Source: Ectobius pallidus (taxonomy: Eukaryota; Arthropoda; Insecta; Blattodea; Ectobiidae). From it: a DNA stretch of 64,000 nucleotides. Within the stretch, counting starts at the first letter, position 1. The number at the start of each line of letters is the position of its first letter. This document shows positions 1 through 10,448 of this stretch, one piece after another. The stretch spans positions 11,710,530 through 11,774,529 of the forward strand of contig CAXKWD010000006.1 in the NCBI GenBank assembly GCA_964059195.1, written 5' to 3'. A model generated the notes under the pieces. It ran no database searches, was not told the DNA's origin, and saw only the letters and a list, made by a program, of their open reading frames with translations. The translations under genes and the position numbers were made by a program.

Positions 1-317
1 AGTAAAATCACATTGAAGGGGCCCACTTTGAAAACCAACACCTAATATCACACGCATTTTGTACAGATAGTCCTCTGGAGAGATGTTGCCTCGACAAATG
101 ATTTGATAAAGCCCACCCGCTCAAAACGTTACACTTTCTTTTATAACACGATCTAGCAAAAAGTAGTGTAAATTGTGCCATATTTTTATCTCCATATGAT
201 GAAGACACTCGTGATTGGACGTTAGATGTGTCCCGTCACACCAAGAGAACACGTAAAATTCTGGGAAACAGGTTCACCAACACACGAGCCTTGCAGGAGA
301 TACAACATGGCACATTC

Positions 318-1290
318 ATTACGAAACGGGAGAATTCAGAATGCCCTAATAAATTAATATCACTGTTCATAACCTAAAGGAACATGTCACTAATACTAAT
401 ACCACTGTTCCTAACCTAACTGCCACTAAGCTAGAATTTCTGCAGAATTCAGAATGTCCTACTAACTTAATATCATTGTTCATAACCTAACAGAACCAGT
501 CACTAATTAGTAACACCGTTCCTAACCTAGCTGCCACTAAACTAGAATTTCGGGAGAATTCAGAATGGCCTACTAAATTAATATCACTGTTCACAACCCA
601 ACAGAACCTGTCACTAACACTAATATCACCGTTCCTAACCTAACTGCCGCTAAACTTGAGAATAAGGTGACCGCCGTCACAACCGGGCTGTACCGAGTGG
701 GACCAAGTCTACAATGTCACCAATATTACGAACATGATTACATGTCGACTGAATTTGGCAGATAAACTACTGTTGTAGCGATGTTTTATGAAAGATGTGG
801 AAGAGTAAAAAAGCTTCTGCATTAAGAATTCTAGGTCCATGACAGGTTATGTTAGGTTAGGAACAGTTATGTTAGTTTAGCAGCAGTATTCTGCATAGCG
901 CGGGGTTCATGCCATGTAACGATATTTTACGAAAGACTTGGAAGGGTAATAAGGCTTCTAGAAGTAGTGACAGCCAAATTCTAGGTCAGTGACAGGTTAT
1001 GTTAGGTTAGGAACATTTGTATTAGTTTAGGAGCAATATACTGAATAGCGCTGGGTTTATTATGTCTCACATTGAATATGACAGGAAATTTTACCCTTGC
1101 ACCGATCGTTTCTCCTTTGTTCCCGGCGGCTCGGAGGGGCACGGTCGCTAATGGCAGAGCATGGCTGGCTACGCTATTCTGAAGGAGTTCCCTAACTGCC
1201 ACTAAACTAGAATTTCGGGAGAATTTAGGATGCCCTACTAAGTTAATATCAATGTTCATAACCTAATAGAACCTGTCACTAATGATATCT
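318..1290. repeat. 112-bp tandem and dispersed repeat with CCTAAC words
   Basis: Between about 328 and 660 three units of 111-113 bp follow each other, each with AGAATTCAGAAT, then a TTCATAACCTAA segment, then GTTCCTAACCTAACTGCC. A further partial unit lies near 1190-1280. Related sequence in the opposite orientation occurs at about 830-905 and 980-1065, where it reads GTTATGTTAGGTTAGGAAC. The same family reappears near 63712-63785. It resembles degenerate telomere-like (CCTAA) repeats embedded in a longer unit. No coding capacity is credible here. Confidence 0.75.
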
Positions 1291-2255
1291 GATAAGCAAT
1301 GTACAAGAAACATCATGTTGGTCAACCTGCCTTGCTGAGAAACAAAAAAACCTCACCCATCCGTGGAAACCTGCGCACATCGCAAGATGGGGCCCCCCTA
1401 CATTGCGACTTTGCCTTAAAAGCCCTTAGTAAGCGCTGAGACTAGCAAAATAGAAAGCACCTACTCACTGCTGCCAATATATGCACCAAAACCCCAGACT
1501 CGAGTGAGTTCTGCCCTTTGGAGAACGAGATATCTACATCTACATTAATAATCAGTTTCTTAGATTGACTAGTATCATTAATCAGTGACTTATAGAATTT
1601 TTTAAGATTTCCATCTTTCTAATATATAAATATATATACCGTACATATAACTATAAATATATGGCTATATTCTAAATTTCAACCAAACCTTCCTCAACGA
1701 CTGCATTCAGGACGTAAATGAGATTACTGAGTGAATATGATGTTATTGCCACATTGGTTTCCATCAATGTAATGACAACAATGTAACAGTCGAAATAAAC
1801 TCATAATATGGAGAAATAAATTCTCGCAGTACCAAACTTCACTTTTTCGACCTAATGTATACAAAGGAATGAAGAGACAATAACTTAATAAAACGTAAAC
1901 ATAACATTAACCCAGCTGCTCACATGGTAGCCATGATGTAAACAATCGGCTCGATTTAACGCAACCAGCCACTTCAGTGTCATATTATGAGAAAAAAAAA
2001 ACATTATTCAAGGTTTGAGGGTTTTGAATGCAATCGTGAGTACGATTCTTCTTTTTTTAAAAAAAAGAACGCGGAATAATTTACTTTCTTAAATATTTAT
2101 CTTTCGGAACGATACTTGCGCTTCGGTGCCTAAAACGAAAACTACCACCAAACACTTTGCACTTCCTCAGATTCACCAAATTCGATTTAATAACGAAATG
2201 AATTTAAATGGGGGGTATTTACGAAGTGCTCCAATTACATATAAACATTACTCAC
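1291..2255. other. AT-rich stretch without recognisable gene
   Basis: No open frame with recognisable protein similarity was seen. The word GATATCTACATCTACATT near 1531-1548 matches the 3' tail of the CR1/Jockey-type LINE family seen at 5731 and 53822, so a very short LINE tail may lie here. The stretch next to the MSL1-like exon would be its first intron on the minus strand. Confidence 0.5.
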
Positions 2256-2612
2256 TGTCTCATTTTCTTGGCGCAAAGCTGACAGTTGCTTGTCTTTTGT
2301 CACTAACTGCTCTGATTGCTGTTGAATTAAATCTAGATGAAGCAACAACAGTTCTTTCAAATGTTTTACTTCGGCATTATCTTTCTGAACTGTAGTCCCC
2401 TCTGTCAAACTTGCATACATGTGGTCAAATTCACAGGAATATGTCAGTATTCCCGCTTTGCTGTCCTGTGTACTAAAAGGGTCAACTTGCACTGGTTTGG
2501 CACACGATATGTGATCGTGAATTGCTGCTACCATGTTGACGGACGCGTCTGTCGAAAATTCCGCAACACCGCCAGCGTTTTCACCATTTAAAACTGGCGA
2601 GGCGTTTGACAT
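2256..2612 (-). CDS. msl-1: MSL1-like protein, first coding exon
   Basis: The minus strand encodes 119 residues from an ATG at 2612 to a consensus GTGAGT donor that starts at 2255. An in-frame TGA lies upstream, which supports this start unless the CAG just 5' is an acceptor. The first 75 residues look disordered and acidic. The end is a leucine-rich coiled coil, LKELLLLHLDLIQQQSEQL followed by KDKQLSALRQEN, which I recognise as the N-terminal coiled coil of MSL1, the scaffold that binds MSL2 and, through its later PEHE domain, MOF and MSL3 in the H4K16-acetylating MSL complex. The intron is in phase 0. The PEHE part is not in the window; it should lie at lower coordinates, beyond base 1. Identification rests on the coiled coil alone. 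Confidence 0.66.
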
Positions 2613-2963
2613 GTTTCTTAATATTAAGTCTGATGGGCTTGTATTTTCCTGTCACAACAATGGTCAAATTGTAGCCTATAACACATGAAATTTCACTTAA
2701 CAAGCTCATCGATTCACCCAAACACTCCATACACCATAACATTTATTAGTATTTCTAAATATTGTGTGATGGCAGCACTAAACAAAGGCTGTCCTTCATC
2801 TGGCGCCATTCTAGCAAACTAAAAACGAAGATACAACCGCGAAAAATATTTCAATGTCGACTGTTAAATCTTGAAATGTTTGGTTCAAAAAATGGAAGAT
2901 ATGTTTCATGCCTTTGCAGTTAGGTAAGTCATCTGTCTTTCTATTGATAATTTTCTTATGTTT

Positions 2964-3212
2964 CTAACCCATGGGTAATTTTTCATCCAACTCCAGCTTA
3001 CGAACTTTATTTTCATGTTGGGCTTTAAAATGTAATAACACAGGAAAACCCTTTGAATCAGGAATTAACCCAGTTGCGTGCATTTGTTTTTCTGAGTGTA
3101 GCAATAAAAAATTGTAATCTGGAACTGGATCCAGTTCTTTCATTAACCCCCTTGCTGCCGCACCGTCGATCAAATCGACATTGCTTGCCCAGCGTTTAAA
3201 TAACAGTGCCAC
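2964..3212 (-). CDS. unidentified short open frame
   Basis: An 82-residue open frame on the minus strand, mixed in composition and not low-complexity, with segments such as GAAARGLMKELDPVPDYNF and EKQMHATGLIPDSKG. I do not recognise it. It lies directly beside the cluster of GTTACGGTYCAGACA words, so it could be a transposase exon of that repeat rather than a host exon. A weak acceptor-like CAG lies just upstream of the ATG; no clear donor was seen. It may also be chance. Confidence 0.22.
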   Translation of the reverse strand: MALLFKRWASNVDLIDGAAARGLMKELDPVPDYNFLLLHSEKQMHATGLIPDSKGFPVLLHFKAQHENKVRKLELDEKLPMG

Positions 3213-3248
3213 TGTCCCTTAAATTATTTGCATTGCAGCCATTCCATT

Positions 3249-5261
3249 GTTACGGTCCAGACATTTACACACTTTTGGAGTCCTCATACTCATTGTTAAG
3301 ATAAATTTTCAAAAGGTTAATAATATGTAGCCTATGAATTGCCTTCAAATAGTACTTCACCCCTGATATATTTTTAATCCCATCTCAACATTAATCATTC
3401 AAGAAATTTATAAAACGTAACCTGTTACGGTTCAGACTCACACAGAAGGTTACCCATGTCATTTTTGTAAAGGCATGCAAAACTCTGTGAATTGTCACAA
3501 CTTTATGGTGAATCATATTTTTTTCCTTCTTTAGAAATGTTCAAGGATAATTATGCAGTATTGATCAACCTCAAATTTACAATAATTAACACACAGTAAA
3601 TTTTCAAAATATGTTACGGTCCAGACACATGCTGTTACGGTTCAGACACTGTGAAAATCACACAAGTGAGAATTACTTAACAAATTAAGAAAATAGAAAA
3701 TTTACACATGTTTTGCAAAATCTAGGAACCATGAACACTTAACTAGTGAAAATAAGTAATTTAACATAAACTTAGGCCCTTTTATAGGGTTTATAAAACT
3801 GTTGTCACAAAGAAATGATGAATGCTTATGAGGATGGCTCATTATGTCTATTAAAAACTACTTAAAAACTGTTCACTATTATGAGTGACAGTAGGTAGTC
3901 TGACCACACAAACAATGACTGAAGCATGTACTACAAAGATGATCTTTTTCTTGAGACCATATCCATGTCGATGTAGGCTACTACTGGAATTAGTATAGTT
4001 GATTCTGTAATCATCGCTAATAGTGTTAAGTAGGCCTACCTCAGCCTAGTATGTCTTTCAGCTTGACAAGGACAAAATCACAAAATTTAATTTACTCTGA
4101 TGATTAAGGAAGGGTGATAATAAATTATCATGGTGAAGCACCTGAACTTGTCTGACCAACTAGTAATTTATTTCTGGTTGGCTTAACTTGAAAGTAATCA
4201 GCGCTCTGTAGGTTGGGACTACAAAGAATACTAGACTACCTTTCCTCTGGTTTTGACTTCACATGCTGGCACCCATAGTATTCTTACTGCTGACACTACT
4301 TTTTTTGCACATTATAAAACTGTTCAGGTGTATCCAAAAATATTTTTGGCTCTTCGCTGGTATTCGAACATTATGCTTTGTCTTCTAACTCCATCCACTG
4401 CCACTTTCCCATAGAGTGGTGCCTAAATATTACTTTCAATATTTAGAGAAACTTGTTTCCAAAGAATAGGAGATTGAAAAAAGTAAAAAAAAAAAAAAAA
4501 AATTAATTAATTAATTGTGCTGCTGAACCATTAGAAAATATTTTTATATTAACTATGTTAGTAGGCCTACATTAGCAAATTCTACTTTCATTTCTCATAT
4601 GATTGTCGTCAGGAATGTCCAGACAGAAAATTATAGCTGAAAAAATATTTTTATTGCATAACTATTACTCAGTGGAGGAGTTCCTGTCTGAACATTGAGT
4701 TTTTATGCATTTACATGAATAAATAGACGAGCCAGGCAACAGTTGTGAACAATGTTGCTTGTTGATGGGCCCAATGAGCTGACTGAATTAATTCATCCTT
4801 TGCAATGAGTGAGTAATTCTCAGCAAAATGTATTTGTAATACATTATACAAGTTCATTCATTTCCACTGTAGTTTTGTTCCATTTCAAAATAGGATGACT
4901 GCCTATGCATCTCTTAACGTTCGGTAATGGAGTTGATAATTAATTTTAAAACCAGTTCTTTCACTGTAACATTTTTCCAAAATCCAGTTTATCACAGTCT
5001 GTCTTTTAAGCTCATCTTTAATCTAGAAATTGTTCAAATTAATGGGTAATTTAAAACTTGGGTCAACACTGGGTATTTGTCCTCATTTTTGGTGTCTGGA
5101 CCATAACGCTCATTAAATGGAAATAAATTAATATGCAAAAATGTTAATAAGTGATATGAGTTACATAACCCTTCTTGTTAGAAAATATTAAATATTACAT
5201 TGTACAAATTATTGTTAACATATAAAATAAACTTTTTCACTTTTTTGTTACGGTTCAGACA
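3249..5261. repeat. region with recurring GTTACGGTYCAGACA word
   Basis: The word GTTACGGTYCAGAC occurs on the plus strand at 3249, 3424, 3613, 3634 and 5247, and inverted at 5091-5108 (GGTGTCTGGACCATAACG). Such recurrence is far beyond chance in AT-rich DNA. The rest of the region has no recognisable coding sequence and includes a poly-A run at about 4486-4502. The pattern resembles transposase-binding subterminal repeats of a non-autonomous DNA transposon, but I could not fix its ends or a target duplication. Confidence 0.55.
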
Positions 5262-5730
5262 AATGCATAGTTCCTCGTAAATACAAGTAACAAAATTTAA
5301 AATTAACTCTTGGTAGTAAATAATAATACTTCATAAGACTAGTAATATACTGAACAACAACTTCTGGAGAGAAATAATCAGCTGATTCTCCAGGCTGTCA
5401 ACAATAGGGATTAAATACGAACTGTTACTTTTTCAAGAAATTGGTTGCTTTCGTTATGTTCAAATTTAACAATCAATAACAAAATGATACATGCAGATCA
5501 TAAAAAAATGAGTACTGACATTTAAAAATATAAGCTTTTAGCTTTCATTTGACATACAACATGTCTACCTTACTTAAAAATATAAATATGGTAAAACAGG
5601 CTCACTTTTCATGGAATGGCTGATTGACAACACTAGTGCCCAGATTTGTTTTGTTTTGATAAACCCTACTTTAGTTTTTAACCTTTAACCTTAGACGTGA
5701 TTATTCTGTTATGTTAACATGGACGTGAGG

Positions 5731-7834
5731 TGTAGATAATGTAGATGTAGATATATCGTTCTGTATATCGTGTGTTGAGCAGGGCTCAAGGATATAGAAC
5801 ACGTCAGATTAGAATAAACATGCATGTTATAACAACAAAATAAATAAAAATAAATAAATAAAAATAAATAAATAAAAATACAAAACTGTAAGCTGAAAAA
5901 CTGATGTAAGCTGGAAATATTAATTCATATTGTAGAAGATATGAGTTATTAAAAATTCCTTAAGAGATCTTTTGAAAGATTTGCATTTGCTTTTAATACA
6001 CAATAATATAATGTTTCTTGGAAGTTTATTGTAAATCTGTATTGCAGATTAATAAGCACCCTTCTGAAAGAGCTTTATAATAAATTAGCTGGTATATGTA
6101 AGTCATTCATGTTTCTAGTTGTACGTCCATGTACACTGTAACTAGTTAGAAATTTATCAATATTATCTACCATATAACACATTACTGAGCTACAAGTTTC
6201 TCTTTTTTTCTTTCCACTTATTATTCTTATTGCATTTTTTTGTAATCTAAATATTTTCTCCCTGTGGGAAGAGTTGCCCCAGAATGATTCCGTATCTCAT
6301 TACAGAGTGAAAATATGCAAAATATACCATGAGTAATGCATCCTGTTGTAATTGGGTCATTCTCCAGAAAAGGGCAGATTTCAATGTTAGAATTTTAAAA
6401 AAATATATATTTTTTATTTTGGATCATGTAATTTTTTTATGTAATATTTCCTTCTGCAGAGTACTACTGAGGTACTTGCCCTACTTACCGAGTGGTATTT
6501 TGCATTAAATTAACAAGGTTAGAAAATGGCGCATTCATGGAGGTGAGAAAATAGTATGAAATAGTAATTATAATAGAAGTTATGTGAGAATTAGAATTAA
6601 TTTACTGTATTAAATGTTATCATGAAAATGAACAATATTTATTACCATACAAATGGATTAACACACAACTTTTTACTTATTTTTATCTATGTTAAAATAG
6701 ATTATCACCTTAAAATCAAAACTTTAAATAAAAACATGATATATTTTCATAAACTGTTAGGCTATACCAGTATCTTCTTTAAACAAAAATAAAAAATGCA
6801 GACAGTTAAATATGTCATCAATTACAACATTAATTACACCTCCATGGATAGGACTCGAGAGTAACAGTAACGGAGGTGAGATTTTTCTCTAATTTGTCAA
6901 ATAGCTTGGGAACATTTGAGGTTAGAAAATCTCAGTTCTAGAGTTTAACTTAGCATTCCTTATTATTATAATTTGTAGCAAAACTAAATATAAAAACATA
7001 CAACTTTACCGTTGGGTGTAGGTAACGGAGGTGAGGAAGTCCAATTACCAACTCTGCATTTAGCCCTTTTACATAAACAAAACAACACTTAAAATCACAC
7101 TAACAGCTTGGCTTTATATAAATGATAAGAAAACTGCCAAAAGTTGGAGTCCAAGGAAAATAGAAAGACTACAGTGCCATATCTGTGGAAATAATTGAAC
7201 TTTTATATTGTTTCACGGAGGTGAGGTCTCACCTTGGGACAAGCATGTTTAGTGCAAAAAATTGTCTTTATAAAATGATATATTTTATTTTCAGTTATTA
7301 ATGACTCATTTTTTGAGCAGTTTGTTCTTGTTACAACACTAAAATGGAATAAAAATTAAAGCCTGTTGAATTATGAAAGAATGAAAATGACAAGTCAGGC
7401 ATTGGGACATGACACGGAGGTGAGATCTCACATACTGTGCCCTAAAATGCAGAAAATTGTAACTATTGTTTAAAAAGTGGAATATGGGATCAAATAGACC
7501 TTATTTCAATCTAACTTATCATAATAATTCATAATCCATAAGTACTTATTTTACACCAGAAAATCAACTGCGACACGAATCTGCCCTTTTCTGGAGAATA
7601 ACCCAATTATATAATTTAAAGTTCTTAAAGCAAAACATGCTGAACTCAGTTTTGGACTTATGATTTCTATGTGTGTCTTCCAGTCAAGAGTTTGGTCAAT
7701 TTATAGTCCTAAAAATTTTATGTTGCTAATTTCTTCTATGATTTGTGTTTGGTAATTAATTATAAGGTTTGAGATACATCTATGTTTTTTTTTCTAAATT
7801 GAATAAAGTGGGTATTTTTAGTATTAAGTGTCAT
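5731..7834 (-). mobile_element. CR1/Jockey-type LINE, 3' fragment (split by a DNA transposon)
   Basis: This stretch aligns base for base, with moderate divergence, to the 3' part of the better LINE copy at 53822-54690. Shared landmarks are the tail CGATATATCTACATCTACAT (minus strand), the word AACACGTCAGAT, and the segments around GTTGCCCCAGAA and GGACTTATGATTTCTATG. The copy stops being similar at about 7834, which is its 5' truncation. It is interrupted by the element at 6354-7604. Frames are broken by substitutions and indels, so it encodes nothing. Confidence 0.85.
6354..7604. mobile_element. non-autonomous DNA transposon, 1251 bp, TSD AATT
   Basis: The ends are inverted repeats: GGGTCATTCTCCAGAAAAGG at the left and, on the complement of the right end, GGGTTATTCTCCAGAAAAGG, continuing as GCAGATT. 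AATT flanks both ends (6350-6353 and 7605-7608), and the uninterrupted LINE copy near 54460 confirms the empty site. Inside, the word GGAGGTGAG recurs at about 6539, 6872, 7027, 7217 and 7414, mostly preceded by AC. There is no open frame of interest. A 4-bp duplication and this type of TIR would suit Sola-like or related superfamilies, but I cannot assign it. Confidence 0.85.
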
Positions 7835-7849
7835 TGGTTACTTATAATG

Positions 7850-8348
7850 AGAGATAAAACTTTTATTTGAAACGTTTTATCTAAAAAAATTCTCTAAAGG
7901 GTAGTTATAAGCCACCCACTGTGAGTACGGGCTCTTTCCAATACAGCCTCTTGTAACGGAAACTCATATGAAAACAAAATTTTGTACTTGGGTTAGGTAC
8001 CTTCTGAGGATGTGAGACGAAGATTGGCGACAATTTTCACTTATATTTAAGGGGACTTTACATGAGGAAAATTCGTTTTTTGTGATTTTCTCAAAAGCCA
8101 GCTCTTAACGATTTTCGTTAAATTTTGTACATGGAGTGCTTATACCAAGAGCTAAAACTTTTATTTGAAACTTTTTTCAAAAAAACTTCTCTGAAGGGTA
8201 TAAGATCGTAGGCTTCCGCGGCCCGAGTTGACAATAAAATCTTCTTGACTTCCAGGTATCTGCCGCATCATATTAAAGAAGTCTGCCGACGTTTCAACAA
8301 TCTTGCCGTGGTCTTTATCAAGGCTACTGCAGCTCGCTCCAAAACGTC
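7850..8348. repeat. repeat with duplicated CTCTGAAGGGT segment
   Basis: TAAAACTTTTATTTGAAAC followed by TTCTCTRAAGGGT occurs at about 7855 and again at 8151. A third related piece, ATCTCTGAAGGGTGGTTATA and CGCCACCCACTGT, lies at 9690-9722 beyond the next transposon. It seems to be a dispersed repeat into which the element at 8349-9657 inserted. The 74-residue minus frame at 8161-8385 is not convincing. Confidence 0.5.
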
Positions 8349-9657
8349 TTCTGTATATGAATCGGTTATTTATGAAAGGGCTCATGTCATGATTTTTTGA
8401 AAAACGAGTTTATCATGAAAATGGATTGTCCCAACATCCACGCATCGTTTACTTATGAAAGATCTCTTGTCACACCAATACTTTGCAAGATACAGCCATT
8501 GCAAGTCTGTGTTTAGTTATGAAACGGCTCATGTCAATGACAAGAGCCCTTTCTTAAATAAAGCATGGTTAGCAGCAATGGTCTGGTAACCAGCTGTCTC
8601 TGTTCACTTCTCATTGTTATTGGTATTGTTGATTAGGTTCCTACTTTCTCTTACAGACAGTGGACGATTCAAAAAGATTGTGTACAGACTGCCCATAAGG
8701 GGCCACTCTTATCTGGCCTGTGACAGAGTCTTTGGCCTTGTCAAAAGAAAATTAAGGAAATGTGACCGATATTACACAAGAAAAGACGTATGTGAAATGA
8801 TATTAATGTCTTCAGTACAGGGAAAGTTTACTGTTGATTTAATAGAAACAGGAAATATTTTGGATTTTCAAAAAATGGTGGCCTCAGTTCTATAAAAAAT
8901 GTACTGTTTCCGAAGAAACCAAATATGAAAAGAAGGGAAAAAGATAATATTTTACTATTTCTAACTACCATGAATTCTCGTTCCAGCAATCAAGTAAAGG
9001 AAAAGTAACAGTATTATCTTTTATTAGTGGACACATTCAAACTACATGTTTCAAACTACAGTAGCTATCCCGAAACAATCAAGCATTTCTCTACCCTACC
9101 CATTTCTCAGAAAAAATACCTATTCCTAAAACGAAAATGGATGATATAAAGAAGCTTGTTCAGTTCGTCCCTGAGGAACATGGTTTCTTTTATGACGAGG
9201 TGATTCAGTGGCCTTCAGTTGAAAAAAGAACTGTGAAATGTAATGATATGAGACTTTACTGTAAATGGTGTGTTTGTTAAAAACCCATTATTATGTATCT
9301 GTTATAGCCAATCTCATTTGTGTATACAATGTTTAATGTAAAATAAGTAGCCTTCGTAAAGTCTCATTCATTGCATTGTTTGTTTTTACTTTTGTCTCTA
9401 TGAATGGGCGCTTGTCAGCTCTTTGTTTATGAAAGGACTCTTGTCAGACAACTTTGATAAGCCCTATCATGCAACATAAACAACATAATTGTTTTTAGTC
9501 ATCGTTATTATTAGTGGTTAGTAGAATCAAAATAACTAGAATAAAAAAATCTTTCGTATTTATTACTAGTTGGAAAATAAACAGTTTTTTTTAATTCCCC
9601 AACATTTTACTTTTCGTGACAAGAGCCCTTTCATAAATAACCGATTCATATATAGAG
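8349..9657 (+). mobile_element. DNA transposon with GACAAGAGCCC motifs, about 1.3 kb
   Basis: Inverted ends of roughly 45 bp: TATATGAATCGGTTATTTA then TGAAAGGGCTC at the left (about 8354-8383) and its complement at the right (about 9620-9652). The word TTATGAAAGG-CTCTTGTCA recurs at several internal sites near 8453, 8516-8555 and 9427. The interior holds the C-terminal part of a transposase-like protein. Target duplication not determined. The superfamily is unknown to me. Confidence 0.65.
8657..9280 (+). pseudogene. C-terminal remnant of an unclassified transposase
   Basis: A splice-acceptor-like tract (CTACTTTCTCTTACAG) ends at 8656. The following frame encodes LPIRGHSYLACDRVFG, then a basic stretch, then KFTVDLIE and a DF..W-type ending. 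This RGHSY-x3-DR-FG arrangement is known to me from the C-termini of uncharacterised insect and cnidarian transposase-like proteins; I cannot name the family. An extra A in the run at about 8868-8874 shifts the frame so that a WWPQFYKK ending is reached only in another frame. Further downstream a frame encodes IPIPKTKMDDIKKL and HGFFYDEV, again typical of this family's tail, ending near 9280. It sits within inverted ends and is inactive as it stands. Confidence 0.5.
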
Positions 9658-9767
9658 GCAGTGTATATTTCCTTCCCAGCCAATCACATCTCTGAAGGGT
9701 GGTTATACGCCACCCACTGTTTGTAGAAATTTTGTTGTGCCTGGCGAACAACTGAATATGCGCTCTT

Positions 9768-10342
9768 ATCTTATCGGCTCAGAGGCTCGCGCACGTAGGG
9801 CTCATAGGCGGGCCCATTGTACACCCCCTAGGAAACGAATGATGTGCATGCCCTAAGGCCCCCCTGTCAACAGACTCCACCACCAGCCCCCACGGAGCTC
9901 CCCTACATCCAGCTAAGACCAGGTACCACTCCACGTGCACCGTACCCAGGGTCCCTCCTACAAGAGCCCCATAGGCGCGGCACACCATGACGTGCGCCAC
10001 TAACCCAGGGTCCCTCTGAGAGCCCCAAAGGTACGGGACACGACCAGCAACTCTTGACCACAAGCAACGGGGCAGGACGGGCGAGGCCCGCAGCAGAGTC
10101 TGCAGCAGGAGCTGGCCCGAAAACCAGTAAAGGGGAACGGGATGATAATGAGGGGGGAAAAGAAGTTGAAGTGGAGAGTGTTGGTGGAATGAATGAAGGG
10201 GGAAACGGGAGGATCCCCGAGAAGAACCCCCAAAGGTCACGGCTTTGTCCACCACAAATGACACGCCCACCGGCCCCGAGATTTGAACTCGGGACCGCTA
10301 GCATGCCAGGCCCACGCGCTAAGCATGAGCCACCGTGACGGC
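9768..10342 (-). mobile_element. long tRNA-derived SINE, 575 bp
   Basis: Minus-strand SINE with a tRNA-like head: A-box region GTGGCTCATGCTTAGCGCG and B-box region CCCGAGTTCAAATCTCGG. The GC-rich body is unusually long, with pyrimidine-rich and CCTGGG-type repeats, and it ends in GATAAGAT. Target duplications AATATGCGCTCTT (9755-9767) and AATATGTGCTCTT (10343-10355) flank it, one mismatch apart. Several open frames across it are side effects of GC content and are not genes. The internal pol III promoter would drive its transcription. Confidence 0.85.
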
Positions 10343-10448
10343 AATATGTGCTCTTTCTCAGCCTCTTATTCTACATAAGAATGTGAAGTGAGAAAGATGT
10401 ATTGTTGGCCATGCTTACAGTAATTACAGTCGATTACTTTCACTCTGA

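Noticed and set aside
1002..1259. 85-residue minus-strand frame
   Set aside because: It spans dispersed-repeat units and has no similarity.
8161..8385. 74-residue minus-strand frame
   Set aside because: It crosses the boundary between a dispersed repeat and the inverted end of the next transposon, so it is a chance frame.
9768..9785. SINE tail GATAAGATAAG as a copy of the LINE (CTTAT)n tail at 11266
   Set aside because: The match is in the opposite orientation relative to the 3' ends, so it does not show LINE-SINE partnership.
9779..10338. Four overlapping GC-rich frames of 77-163 residues
   Set aside because: They lie inside a SINE with target duplications and a tRNA-like head; the frames result from high GC content.
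10258..10340. Possible true tRNA gene
   Set aside because: A and B boxes are present, but the cloverleaf is imperfect and the sequence is the head of a SINE with a long body and target duplications.
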